This document shows positions 27,007 to 35,498 of a DNA stretch of 64,000 nucleotides, one piece after another. Position numbers and translations under genes: made by a program. Source of the DNA: Planctomycetota bacterium (GTDB lineage Bacteria > Planctomycetota > UBA1135 > GCA-002686595). The notes below the pieces were generated by a model, which was given only the letters and a program-made list of their open reading frames with translations, had not been told where the DNA came from and did not search any database. Each line of letters starts with the position of its first letter. Position 1 is the stretch's first letter. The stretch covers positions 248,001-312,000 of the forward strand of contig JACKHV010000005.1 of the NCBI GenBank assembly GCA_020638835.1. The letters run 5' to 3'.

Positions 27007-27097
27007 CGGGATAGCGTTCGATTCTTCGGGCGAGGGAGAGAGCCGGCGCTTCCAGCGCCCGCTCTCTCCCTCGCCCGAAGAATCGAACGCTATCCCG
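27007..27097 (-). terminator. 91-bp near-perfect hairpin after the M28 peptidase gene
   Basis: Arms of 44 bases pair with one mismatch around a 3-base loop. The left side begins (GAAGTA)CGGGATAGCGTTCG, the same outer sequence as the hairpin at 24721, while the inner arm (ATTCTTCGGGCGAGGGAGAG) is unrelated. It starts one base after the stop codon of the minus-strand peptidase gene. Confidence 0.75.
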
Positions 27098-27098
27098 C

Positions 27099-28631
27099 TC
27101 ACTTGCCGAGCGGCATCGTCTGCAGCTCGTCGAGCAGGCGCACGACGAGTCGCACGACGCGGCTCAGCTTCTCGTAGTCGATCTTGTCGGGCGTGTCCGA
27201 CGGGCGGTGGTAGTCCTCGTGGATCCCCGCGAAGAGGAAGGCGACCGGGATGCCCAGGCGCGCGAACTCCGCCTGGTCGGAGCGGTGGTAGTAGTCGTCG
27301 GCGCTGTCCAACTTCGGGAAGCCCTCGAGCGGCGCGAGGCGCATCGCTGCTTCCGCGATGGCGTTGTACTGCTTGTGCTCGCGCGTCGGCGTGATGAACA
27401 GCTCGTGCGGATCGTTGCGGCCGATCATGTCGATGTTGAGGTCGGCGACGACGCGGTGCCCCTCGGGCAGCAGCGGGTTGTTCGACCACGCCTTCGAGCC
27501 CCACAGCCCCTTCTCCTCGCCGGAGACCCACATCAGCATGACCGTGCGCTTCATCGGACCGTAGGCCTTCAAGGCGTCGGCGACGGCGAGCACGCCGGAC
27601 GTGCCGGATCCGTTGTCGTCCGCGCCGTTGAAGATCTCGCCGCCCTGCACGCCGACGTGGTCGTAGTGCGCGGAGACCAGGATCACTTCCTTGCTGAGCT
27701 CGGGGTCGCCGCCCGGCCACAGTCCGCAGACGTTCTTCACCATCAGGTGTCCGTCCTCGGCCTGCATCACGCGTTCTTCGGTGAAGGTCAATCCGGTGTT
27801 CGTGCCGGCCTTCGGGAACCAGTCGGCAGCGCCCGTCGAACCGGTGCACGCGGCGAGCAGGCGGACGGTGGCGGGTCGATCCAGGTAGACGGTGGGCGTG
27901 CTCGCGCGGGATTGGCGCTCGCCTTCCCCGCGCGGGAAGCGGACGTCCCCCTTGACGAGACTGTCGAAGCGTTCGCCGCCGAAGCGGTCGACGAGCGGCT
28001 CGCCCGAATAGTCGGAGCTCTGCACCACCAGCAGTCCCGCTCCGCCGAGCTTGCTGATCGCGCGCAGGACGCCGCGCGTTTTCATCTGGTCCCGATCGAG
28101 AACCATGGCCCAGCTGCCGGTCAGGTCGAGTCCTTCCAGCTCGTCGTCCGACCCCGAGCCGATCGAGACGACCGGACCGCTGACCGTCGCGGACTCGTCG
28201 ACGCGCCAGGTGCCGAAGTAGTAGTCTTTCGCGAGCTCGAGCTTCTGTTCCCCCGCCTTGCTCGTCCAGCCCGCCCAGCAGGCGTCCGCGTCGAGCGCCG
28301 ACGAGACCAGCGGATACTCGTAGAAGTAGCTCTCGCCGGCGCCCGGCGCGAAGCCGAGCTGCTGCAGTCGCGCGCGCAGGAAGTGCGCCGCGACCTCGAG
28401 CTCCTTGGAGGGCGTGTTGCGCCCCGCCATGGCGTCCGAGGCGATGAAGTGCAGGTCCGCCGAGATGCGTTCGGGCTGCACCTCCTGGAGCGCGCGGACC
28501 AGCGCGGGCGCAGTGTCGACCGTCGTCGACTCGACCACGGCCACGACGGCGCCCTCCTGAGCGGGAGAGAGCGCGGGGACGAGACAGAACAGACCGCCCG
28601 CGAGGGCGATGCCGGTGAGGGTACGGATCAT
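27099..28631 (-). CDS. Secreted M28-family zinc aminopeptidase
   Basis: 510 residues with a signal peptide (residues 1-24, ending SPAQ). A protease-associated-type insert (about 100-300) precedes the M28 fold. Zinc ligands and catalytic residues are in place: SAHYDHVG (His322), FNGADDNGSGTSG (Asp338/339), WVSGEEKGLWGS (catalytic Glu near 372), NIDMIGRND (Asp) and YHRPSDTPDKI (last His). It likely trims peptides outside the cytoplasm. It follows the ECF sigma gene by 62 bases and could belong to that operon or its regulon. A single long upstream frame runs into the sigma gene and is not real. Confidence 0.92.
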   Translation of the reverse strand: MIRTLTGIALAGGLFCLVPALSPAQEGAVVAVVESTTVDTAPALVRALQEVQPERISADLHFIASDAMAGRNTPSKELEVAAHFLRARLQQLGFAPGAGESYFYEYPLVSSALDADACWAGWTSKAGEQKLELAKDYYFGTWRVDESATVSGPVVSIGSGSDDELEGLDLTGSWAMVLDRDQMKTRGVLRAISKLGGAGLLVVQSSDYSGEPLVDRFGGERFDSLVKGDVRFPRGEGERQSRASTPTVYLDRPATVRLLAACTGSTGAADWFPKAGTNTGLTFTEERVMQAEDGHLMVKNVCGLWPGGDPELSKEVILVSAHYDHVGVQGGEIFNGADDNGSGTSGVLAVADALKAYGPMKRTVMLMWVSGEEKGLWGSKAWSNNPLLPEGHRVVADLNIDMIGRNDPHELFITPTREHKQYNAIAEAAMRLAPLEGFPKLDSADDYYHRSDQAEFARLGIPVAFLFAGIHEDYHRPSDTPDKIDYEKLSRVVRLVVRLLDELQTMPLGK

Positions 28632-28693
28632 CTCGAGTGGGAGCTTGGGAACGGGCCGTGCACGGTCCGTCTTCGGACGAGGTACTCGGCGGA

Positions 28694-29605
28694 TCAGGTG
28701 GTCCGGGAGCGCAAGAACTGGACGGTCGAGGCCTGCATGCGCTCGAGGAAGGGCTCGAGCTGTGCACCGGAGGGATCGGCGAGGTCGTCCAGGTTCGCCC
28801 GGCACCATTCGCAGTCCATCTCGTCCAGGTGGAATTCCACGAACTGCGCAGGGCCTTCGGGGAGATTTCCGGAAAGCCGCCGCGCCAGCCAGTACCGCGC
28901 CGGACAGCTGACTCGGCCCGCGCGCCAGATGCCCGCCACGTTGAAGTCGAGGTGGCTCGTGCCTTCTGCGGTCGACTCCGAGAGCGCCGGCAGCAGCTCG
29001 CCGGAGGGGTCCCGGCGGAGCGCCAATTCGCGCAGCCGCTTCAGCGCCCGGAACTTGATCCCGGCCACCGAGGTCTCGTCGCGCAGGTTGAAGCGCTTCC
29101 ACGTGTCGCGGTTGCGCCACCCCCCGCTGAACAGGGCCTCGACCACCATCAAGCGCACGAACTCGCCCTGCTGCCAGGTCTCCTGGACCCAGTCGCGCAG
29201 CACGTCGACGAGCAGTTCCTTGCCCTGCGAGGCGAGGTCGGTGCCGTGCACGATCTGACTGGGCGTCTCCTCGGCGGTGGCGAGTTCGTCCATGCCCGGC
29301 AGGCTCTCCGAGGAGTCCGCGGGCTCGCCCTGCCCGATCGTCCGCCGACGGCGCAGGTAGTCGATCGTGCGGTTGCGGCAGATGCCGAACAGGTACTGCT
29401 CGAAGGTGTAGACGCGGTCGAAATTCGGGATGCCGCGCACCGAGCCCAGGAAGGTCTCTTGCACGATGTCTTCGCGCGCGCCGACGTCGGGGATGCGCCG
29501 CGCGACGTACGCCAGCAAGCGTCCGCAGTAGTTGCGCTCCACGCGCAACCACTCTTCGTCGTCGAAGGCCTGCAGCTTGCCGATGTCGGGGGTCCAATCG
29601 CTCAT
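28694..29605 (-). CDS. ECF-type sigma factor with zinc-finger-like C-terminal tail
   Basis: 303 residues. Sigma region 2 is clear (GAREDIVQETFLGSV, FEQYLFGICRNRTIDYLRRR). Region 4 is diverged but recognisable (DTWKRFNLRDETSVAGIKFR then ALKRLRELAL). About 75 extra residues follow; they include HLDEMDCEWC, close to the His/Cys signature of anti-sigma zinc fingers (Hx3Cx2C; here Hx5Cx2C). This suggests a built-in regulatory domain. The Ser/Thr kinase gene ends 10 bases upstream, so the kinase probably controls this sigma factor. Class and targets are unknown. Confidence 0.8.
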   Translation of the reverse strand: MSDWTPDIGKLQAFDDEEWLRVERNYCGRLLAYVARRIPDVGAREDIVQETFLGSVRGIPNFDRVYTFEQYLFGICRNRTIDYLRRRRTIGQGEPADSSESLPGMDELATAEETPSQIVHGTDLASQGKELLVDVLRDWVQETWQQGEFVRLMVVEALFSGGWRNRDTWKRFNLRDETSVAGIKFRALKRLRELALRRDPSGELLPALSESTAEGTSHLDFNVAGIWRAGRVSCPARYWLARRLSGNLPEGPAQFVEFHLDEMDCEWCRANLDDLADPSGAQLEPFLERMQASTVQFLRSRTT

Positions 29606-29615
29606 GGGGAGGTTC

Positions 29616-30938
29616 TCACGGCTTGCTGAACAGCAGCACGAGCACGGACATCGCGGCCGCGCCGAGGACGGCCAAGAAGATCATGAACAGCAAGAGGTGC
29701 ATCGACTCCTTCACGATGCCGCGTTCCCCGTTGCCCTTGGTCCGCTTCAGGCCGGCTTGCGCGAAGCCGGTCATCCCGCGCAGCAGCGAGACCAGCACTT
29801 CGAAACCCAACACGAAGGTCGCGAGGATCGAGCCGAACATTCCGCCGGACGCGCGCGGAGGCACGGGGATCGTTCCGGCGGCCGGCGCGGCGGACGCGGC
29901 CGGAGACGGCGCGCGGGACGCGGCGGGTGTGCGTTTCGCCGGCTTGGAGCTGAGCCCGTCCCAGACGCCCTTCGCGACGTCGACCGCGCCGCGCGTCAGG
30001 ACGGCCGCCGTCTCGCGCAGCTCGCCGGACTGCGGCGTCACGGTCTCCGACGCACGCGGCCGCGGAACGGGAGAATCGGCCACGCCGTCCTCGAACTCGA
30101 AGCGGATCGAGTCGCCCTGGCGCGCGCTCTGACCGAGGTCCTCGAGCAGCTCCTCGACGGTCTGGTAGCGGTCCGCCGGACCGAGGCGCACGCAGCGCTC
30201 GACGACGCGACGCAAGTCCGCCGGGAAGTCCGCCGGGAAGTCGGGCGGCGCATCGCCTTCGCGCACGACGAGCCCTCCGGGCCCCGTGGGATGGAAGGGC
30301 GGCTCGCCGGCGAGCGACTCGTAGAACATCACGCCGAGCGAGTAGATGTCCGCGCGGTGGTCGGCGCGACTGCGCAGGATCTCGGGCGCCATGTAGTGCG
30401 GCGTCCCGCGGCCGAAGCTGAGCGTCTGGCGCCCTTCGGTCATCAGCTTCGCGAGGCCGTAGTCCCCCACGCGCGCGACGTCGCCCTTCAAGAACACGTT
30501 GCTGGGCTTCAGGTCGAAGTGCACGAGCCGACGGTCGTGCAGCGCGAGCACGCCGCGACAGGTCTGCACGAAGATCGCGAGCGCCTGTTCGCGCGTCATG
30601 CGCGACTCGCGCAGCCGCCGCGCGAGCGTGTCCTCCCCCGCGTAGCCCATGACGACGTACGGCACGCCGAGCACCGAGCCGAGGTCCTCGATCGAAACCA
30701 GGTTGGGGTGGTCGATCACCGCGAAGTGGCGCACTTGTTCGAGCTCGCGCTCGATCGCCGCGCGCTGCGCCTCGTCGTCGATCTTGAGGAACTTGATCGC
30801 GTACGCCTTGCCGATCGAGTGCTTGCGCGCCTTGTACACCTCGCCGAACGCGCCTCCCCCCAGGCGGTTCTGGATCTCGTAGCCGGGCACGAAGTCCGGC
30901 TCACGGAAGCGGTTGTAGAAGACTTCCCAATCCATCAT
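29616..30938 (-). CDS. Ser/Thr protein kinase, non-RD type, with C-terminal membrane segment
   Basis: 440 residues. The kinase domain spans about 18-270: glycine loop NRLGGGAFGEVYKARKHS, catalytic Lys in AYAIKFLKI, catalytic loop LVHFDLKPSNVFL, metal motif GDYGLAK and TPHYMAPEI. Two usual residues differ: HRD is HFD and DFG is DYG, so it is a non-RD kinase that may not need activation-loop phosphorylation. A Pro/Ala/Ser-rich linker follows, then an amphipathic stretch and a terminal hydrophobic helix (LLLFMIFLAVLGAAAMSVLV). It lies between the FHA protein gene and the ECF sigma gene on the same strand. Confidence 0.9.
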   Translation of the reverse strand: MMDWEVFYNRFREPDFVPGYEIQNRLGGGAFGEVYKARKHSIGKAYAIKFLKIDDEAQRAAIERELEQVRHFAVIDHPNLVSIEDLGSVLGVPYVVMGYAGEDTLARRLRESRMTREQALAIFVQTCRGVLALHDRRLVHFDLKPSNVFLKGDVARVGDYGLAKLMTEGRQTLSFGRGTPHYMAPEILRSRADHRADIYSLGVMFYESLAGEPPFHPTGPGGLVVREGDAPPDFPADFPADLRRVVERCVRLGPADRYQTVEELLEDLGQSARQGDSIRFEFEDGVADSPVPRPRASETVTPQSGELRETAAVLTRGAVDVAKGVWDGLSSKPAKRTPAASRAPSPAASAAPAAGTIPVPPRASGGMFGSILATFVLGFEVLVSLLRGMTGFAQAGLKRTKGNGERGIVKESMHLLLFMIFLAVLGAAAMSVLVLLFSKP

Positions 30939-31041
30939 CGGAGGCGCGATCGGCGCTTCGGGCCGGACATGGTACGGGCATTGCGCGTCCCCCGCACGCC
31001 CGCGCCCAAGACGCAGGCGCTCGAGCTCGTGGTTCGACGCT

Positions 31042-32196
31042 TCACCGCCACTCCCCCGATCCGCGCACGGTGGCGGCGCGCAGCGTGATGCCGAAGGGCG
31101 GGCGGCCGGCGACGCGCTCGCCGACGGTGATGCTGAGCGGCGCGACCGGCGGGAGCTCGACCTCGACCTCGGGAGCGGGCGCGTCCGAGCCGCTGCGCCG
31201 CAGACCGGCGGGCGAGACGCAGCGCAGGCGGTCGCCGTTCAGCTCGAGGTGCAGCTCGCTCGCCTCGCTGCGCACGACCATGTGTCGGTCGGTCCGTCGC
31301 CCGGTGCGCACGCGTCCGGCGGGACCCTGCGCGAACAAGAGGACGCGGTTCGCTCCCTCGCACTCGACGCCGCCCTGGAACTCGAGCAGGGCGGAGCACG
31401 AGCCGGGATCGGGCAGGCGGAAGCGCAGCGAGACTTGCGGAGAGAGTTCGACCAACGCGCCGTCGATGAGCGCCGCGCCGCCCTCGGACACCTCGGCGCC
31501 CTCGACGCGCACGACGTGTTCCTGCGCCGGCTGGATCATCCAAGCCGGCCCGCCGTGGAAGGACTCCGAGCGCAGGATGCGCGCGTGCACGGCATCGATG
31601 TCGCCGAGGATCGGAAGGTCGGCGCGCTCCGCCGAGCGATGACCGATCACGACTTCGTCGCCGCCGATCGCGATGTAGTCGCCCGCGTCGTCGACGGCGA
31701 GGTGGAAGCGCAGCGGTCGGCGGCCGGGAGTCGGTCCGGGCAGGACTGCGTTGGCCGGCGCGGCTGCGGGCAGCGGGGCAGGAGCGGACGGCGGAGCGTC
31801 CGCGCTCTCGCGCCGCATCTGCGCGAGCAGTTCCCCCATCGCGAGCCGCGCGCTGCTGCGCACATCGCTGCGCGAGCGCTCGTCCTCCGATGCCGGACCG
31901 CTCTCGCCGTCGAGCCGACGACGCCACTGTCGCGCGCGTTCGGGGTCCTCGCGCTCGGCGCGCGCGAGCAGGCGTTCCGCTTCCTCTTGGCGACCCTCCG
32001 CCGCGGCACGCGCCGCTTCGCGACAGACGACGTCGACGACGCGCTCGCGCAACCGCAGCGCCTCGTCGGAGAGCGCGAGGCACGGATCGGCGAGTCGTTC
32101 GAGCGCCGCCTCCGGTTCACCGCCCAACAAGGCGCGCCGCGCCTCGTGGAGCAGGAGGCGGCGGCGCAGGAAGGACGGCAGGGAGGGCGACATGGA
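31042..32196 (-). CDS. FHA-domain protein
   Basis: 384 residues from the ATG at 32196; an ATG 45 bases earlier is also possible and neither has a clear ribosome site. The first 90 residues are a charged helical region that looks TPR-like (LLLHEARRALLGGEPEAALE). An Ala/Pro linker leads to an FHA-type fold near 165-265 (EVVIGHRSAERADLPILG, DAVHARILRS). A second half (GRVRTGRRTDRHMVVRSEAS) repeats FHA-like strands weakly. FHA domains bind phosphothreonine, so the kinase encoded next is a natural partner. The exact binding residues are only partly conserved. Confidence 0.7.
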   Translation of the reverse strand, partial: SMSPSLPSFLRRRLLLHEARRALLGGEPEAALERLADPCLALSDEALRLRERVVDVVCREAARAAAEGRQEEAERLLARAEREDPERARQWRRRLDGESGPASEDERSRSDVRSSARLAMGELLAQMRRESADAPPSAPAPLPAAAPANAVLPGPTPGRRPLRFHLAVDDAGDYIAIGGDEVVIGHRSAERADLPILGDIDAVHARILRSESFHGGPAWMIQPAQEHVVRVEGAEVSEGGAALIDGALVELSPQVSLRFRLPDPGSCSALLEFQGGVECEGANRVLLFAQGPAGRVRTGRRTDRHMVVRSEASELHLELNGDRLRCVSPAGLRRSGSDAPAPEVEVELPPVAPLSITVGERVAGRPPFGITLRAATVRGSGEWR

Positions 32197-32285
32197 GCGG
32201 GTCGGCGTGGGGCCCCCTCTGCGCGGCCGGCCCCCGGTCATTTCGAGCGGGAGGCGCCGCGCGGATGCGCCCCCGCCGAGGCGGA

Positions 32286-33221
32286 TCAGACCCCCGTGAC
32301 GACGCCGCCGCCGGACTGGCGGGCGGCGAAGAAGCGCTCGCGCGCTTGGGCGTAGAGGTCTTCGCGACGGCGCACGTCGGGGTGCGGCGCGCAGGAGATG
32401 CCGACCGAGATCTGCAGCGCGTCCCCGACGAGGTCACGCAGGCCCGACTCCTCGGCCGAGCTGCGCACGCGTTCCGCCATCACGCGCGCGCCGTCGGGGC
32501 CGGTGCGCGGCAGCAGGAACAGGAAGGACGACTCGTCGAAGCGCCCGAGCACGTCGGTGTCGCGCGAGGCACCCAGGATGATCCCCGCGAGCTGGCTGAG
32601 CACGCTGGAGTCCGCCTGCCCCTCGAAGCCGAGCATCACGCACGACAGCGGTTCGCCGAAGCGCTGCGCGCGCTTGAACTCCTCGTCGAGCTTGTAGTTG
32701 AGGAAGGCGTAGTTGAAGAGGCTGGTCTCGGGGTCCGTCAGCGCGGACACGAGGCTCGAGTTCGGCCGCTCGGTGGCAATGTCCTTGAGCAGGTCCTCGG
32801 GCAGCTCGGGGCGACCGGAGTCCTTCGAGCGTGCGTCCTGCGGCAGCGGCGGACGCGGACCCGCGTGGTCGGCGAGCGCTTCGCGCAGCTGGCTGGCCGT
32901 GATCGGCCGCGTCATCAGGCCGGAGGCGCCGCAGAAGTGCGCGATCGCTTCGCCGGACTGGTTGCCGTGTTCCGCGAGGACGAAGGTGCGGCAGCGTGCG
33001 CGGCCGGTGAGCTTGCGGCAGATCTCGTAGACGTTCGCGCCCCGCAGCCACTTGTCGATCAGGATCACGTCGCCGGCCACGGGCGGACGCGCGAGCAGGC
33101 CTTCGACGGTCTCGACTCCGCTGATCTCCCAGCCCTCGAGCGCGCTCGCGGCGGCCCGACCTTGGGCCAGCAGGGTCTCGTCGGTCGTCAGAATGTGGAT
33201 CGTTCTCAGGCCGTCGGCCAT
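32286..33221 (-). CDS. Response-regulator-like protein with degenerate GGDEF domain
   Basis: 311 residues. The first 120 have a receiver-like alpha/beta pattern (IHILTTDETLLAQG, DVILIDKWLRGANVYEIC, FVLAEHGNQSGEA, GLMTRPIT); the aspartate of a true phospho-site is at DKWLRG, loosely placed. The C-terminal half matches a diguanylate cyclase fold (DPETSLFNYAFLNYKLDEEF, DVLGRFDESSFLFLLPRTG), but the GGDEF signature reads RFDES, so cyclase activity is unlikely. It may bind c-di-GMP/GTP or act as a scaffold. AAGGAG precedes the ATG. It heads the FHA/kinase/sigma gene block. Confidence 0.78.
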   Translation of the reverse strand: MADGLRTIHILTTDETLLAQGRAAASALEGWEISGVETVEGLLARPPVAGDVILIDKWLRGANVYEICRKLTGRARCRTFVLAEHGNQSGEAIAHFCGASGLMTRPITASQLREALADHAGPRPPLPQDARSKDSGRPELPEDLLKDIATERPNSSLVSALTDPETSLFNYAFLNYKLDEEFKRAQRFGEPLSCVMLGFEGQADSSVLSQLAGIILGASRDTDVLGRFDESSFLFLLPRTGPDGARVMAERVRSSAEESGLRDLVGDALQISVGISCAPHPDVRRREDLYAQARERFFAARQSGGGVVTGV

Positions 33222-33426
33222 CGCTCTCACTCCTTGCGGCTGCGTCGGGGGATCGGCGGCGGAAATCCGCCCAGGGCGCAGGGTGCAAAGCCGCCGCGTC
33301 GCTTGCCAGGGCGGGTACTCAGAATTCGTCGTCCCGACTCCTGGGTGTCCCATCTGCAACAGCCCGGGGGTCGAATCGCGCTGCGCGGTACATCCCGAAC
33401 CGCACCGCGGGCCTCGGATCCGAGGC

Positions 33427-34056
33427 TCAACTCCCGCAACAGCGCTTGAACTTCTTGCCGCTGCCACAAGGGCACGGGTCATTGCGGCCGAAGCGCATGG
33501 AGACGGCCGGCTGCCGCACGGTCGGCGCTCCCCCCTCTCTCCGTTCCAGCCAGTACTCGTGGACCTGGAGAGCGAGCGACGGGACGATCTTCCTCAAGTG
33601 CTCGAGTTCCTCCGCCGCGTCAGCGAGGGGCGGAAGCTCCCCCGCGACGACGCGGAGAGCATCCAACGAGGGGGCGTCGGACTCCCGGTCGTCCAGCCAT
33701 TTCGGATCGAGCTCGACAGCAGCGAGGTATCCGGTGCACCAGTCGCTGAACTCCACGTCGTCGTCGAAGTCCGTCCAGGAGAACAGCTCTCCCCGCATCA
33801 AGCCGCCGACGATCGTATTGTAGTGTCGCATGAGCAACACATGGATGGCCTGGTACTGCTCGACCGAGTCCCAGACCTGCTCGGGGAAGACGACCGGATG
33901 CCAGACGCTTGGCAGGATCGTCGATGGAGCCGAAGCGACCGCCGTCAGCAGGCCTTCGACGCCGGCGTAGACGATGGAACCCGGGCTGCGGTCCAAGAAG
34001 CCGGCCAGCTCATCGAACTCTGCATCGCTCAGTTTCCGGGCGAGGTCGGTATTCAC
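33427..34056 (-). CDS. UPF0149 (YecA/YgfB-like) protein with SEC-C zinc motif
   Basis: 209 residues. The main domain matches UPF0149 (LSDAEFDELAGFLDRSPGS, SVEQYQAIHVLLMRHYNTI, WCTGYLAAVELDPKWLDD). The C-terminus is a SEC-C metal-binding motif (GRNDPCPCGSGKKFKRCC), as in SecA and YecA. Members bind ribosomes or associate with translocation in some species; the role here is unknown. Its codons use A/T at third positions more than the neighbours do, a mild hint of later acquisition. Confidence 0.85.
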   Translation of the reverse strand: MNTDLARKLSDAEFDELAGFLDRSPGSIVYAGVEGLLTAVASAPSTILPSVWHPVVFPEQVWDSVEQYQAIHVLLMRHYNTIVGGLMRGELFSWTDFDDDVEFSDWCTGYLAAVELDPKWLDDRESDAPSLDALRVVAGELPPLADAAEELEHLRKIVPSLALQVHEYWLERREGGAPTVRQPAVSMRFGRNDPCPCGSGKKFKRCCGS

Positions 34057-34170
34057 AGTGGCGGCTCCAATCGCTAAGTCGCGCGAACTCGTCGCGCCGA
34101 TCGGTCGAGGTCCTCGCGCGCACCACCTACCGCCGGAGCGTCATCTGAGCGGCCCTGGGGCGGCGCGTAC

Positions 34171-34914
34171 TCAGGTGATCCACTCGTCCCGGATGTCGTA
34201 GTTCGCCGAGACGGTCTGGACGTCGTCGTTGTCCTCCAGGGCGTCGATCAGGCGCATGATCCGCTTCGCGTCGTCCTCGTCGTCGACGACGACCATGTTC
34301 TGCGGCACGTGCGAGGTCTCGGCCTGTTCGACCTTCAAGCCCGATTCTTCGAGCGCTTGCTTGACGGCGACGAAGTCCGAGGGCGCGGCGTAGATGGTGG
34401 CGTACTCGCCGTCCATCTCGAGGTCGTCCGCCCCCGCCTCGAGCACGATCTCCATCAGGTCGTCCTCCGAGCGTCCTTCCGTCTCGACGACGAACACGGA
34501 GCGGAAGTCGAACTGGAAGCCGACGGAGCCGGTCGCGCCGAGGTTGCCGCCGTGCTTGTCGAAGATGTGCTTGATGTCCGGGCTGGTGCGGTTGCGGTTG
34601 TCGGTCAGGCAGCTGACCATCACCGCGACGCCGGCGACGGCGTAGCCCTCGTAGACCAGTTCCTCGAACTCCTTGCCGTCCGCGTCCTCGCCGGTGCCCT
34701 TCTTGATCGCGGCCTCGATCTTGTCCTTGGGCATGTTGGCGGCACGGCCCTTCTCGACCGCGAGGCGCAGGCGCGGGTTCGCCTCCGGATCGCCGCCGCC
34801 CTGGCGCGCCGCGGAGATGATCGCGCGCGCGAGCTTGCTGAAGAGCTTGCCCTTCTTGGCGTCCACCGCGTTCTTGCGGTGCTTGATGTTCGCTGAGTGT
34901 GAGTGACCGGCCAT
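34171..34914 (-). CDS. YebC/PmpR-family (TACO1-like) protein
   Basis: 247 residues, the usual length. It starts MAGHSHSANIKHRKNAVDAKK with FSKLARAIISAARQGGGDPE and ANMPKDKIEAAIKKGTGEDA, all hallmarks of the family. The later domains carry MVSCLTDNRNRTSPDIKHIF and a VDDEDDAKRIMRLIDALEDN tail. Members were named as transcription regulators, and recent work ties them to translation of difficult (for example proline-rich) sequences. It lies downstream of the rplM-rpsI pair on the same strand, after a structured spacer. Confidence 0.95.
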   Translation of the reverse strand: MAGHSHSANIKHRKNAVDAKKGKLFSKLARAIISAARQGGGDPEANPRLRLAVEKGRAANMPKDKIEAAIKKGTGEDADGKEFEELVYEGYAVAGVAVMVSCLTDNRNRTSPDIKHIFDKHGGNLGATGSVGFQFDFRSVFVVETEGRSEDDLMEIVLEAGADDLEMDGEYATIYAAPSDFVAVKQALEESGLKVEQAETSHVPQNMVVVDDEDDAKRIMRLIDALEDNDDVQTVSANYDIRDEWIT

Positions 34915-34967
34915 GTCGCGAGGGCGCTTGCAGCGCGGAGAGTGGGTGTACTGACGGTGCTTCTACG

Positions 34968-35054
34968 ACAGGCACCGCGGAGAACTCCGCGCCCCCCGCG
35001 AGGGAGACGACCACCCCGAACTTCGGGGCAGCAAGGAGGCGCCGCGGTGCCTGT
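34968..35054. repeat. Structured spacer between rpsI and yebC
   Basis: ACAGGCACCGCGG at the left pairs exactly with CCGCGGTGCCTGT at the right, 61 bases apart. Inside is a second hairpin (CCCCGAA-C-TTCGGGG, 35014-35028) and a weaker one. Just past the right end is the palindrome CCCGCCGGCGGG (35056-35067). Together they could fold into a branched RNA in the rpsI-yebC transcript, acting as terminator, processing site or leader. Confidence 0.5.
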
Positions 35055-35095
35055 TCCCGCCGGCGGGCCGAGCCACCGACGGACGATTCGAACGA

Positions 35096-35494
35096 TTAGC
35101 GCTTCGAGAACTGGAAGCCGCGACGTGCACCGCGACGACCGTACTTCTTGCGTTCCTTCATGCGGCTGTCGCGCGTGAGCAGGCCGTTGTCCCGCAGCAC
35201 TTCCTCGAAGCCGGGGTTCACGTTCTTCAGCGCGCGGGCGATGCCCATCAGCACCGCGTCGGCCTGACCGGTGACGCCGCCGCCGTCAACCTGGCAGAAC
35301 ACGTCGTAGTTGCCGGTGGTCTCGGTCGCGACCAGCGGCGCCTTCGCGCGCTGCTGGCACTGGAGGGTCGGGAAGAACTCGTTGACGTTCTTGCCGTTGA
35401 CGATGAAGGCACCGGCGCCGCTCTTGATGCGGACGCGGGCGATCGCCGACTTGCGACGACCGAGGCCCCAGGTGTACGGGTTCTTGACGGCCAT
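35096..35494 (-). CDS. rpsI: 30S ribosomal protein S9
   Basis: 132 residues, normal for S9. Signatures: GLGRRKSAIARVRIKSGAGA near the start, VDGGGVTGQADAVLMGIARA in the middle and the conserved basic end KKYGRRGARRGFQFSKR, whose C-terminal arm reaches the tRNA in the P site. It follows rplM by four bases, the nearly universal L13-S9 pair. Confidence 0.97.
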   Translation of the reverse strand: MAVKNPYTWGLGRRKSAIARVRIKSGAGAFIVNGKNVNEFFPTLQCQQRAKAPLVATETTGNYDVFCQVDGGGVTGQADAVLMGIARALKNVNPGFEEVLRDNGLLTRDSRMKERKKYGRRGARRGFQFSKR

Positions 35495-35498
35495 TGGA

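Noticed and set aside
28632..29597. In-frame upstream extension of the M28 peptidase through the sigma gene
   Set aside because: The peptidase has a clear signal peptide at 28631, and the extension reads the sigma gene in the wrong frame.
32620..33221. Active diguanylate cyclase
   Set aside because: The signature GGDEF is replaced by RFDES, so only the fold is claimed.
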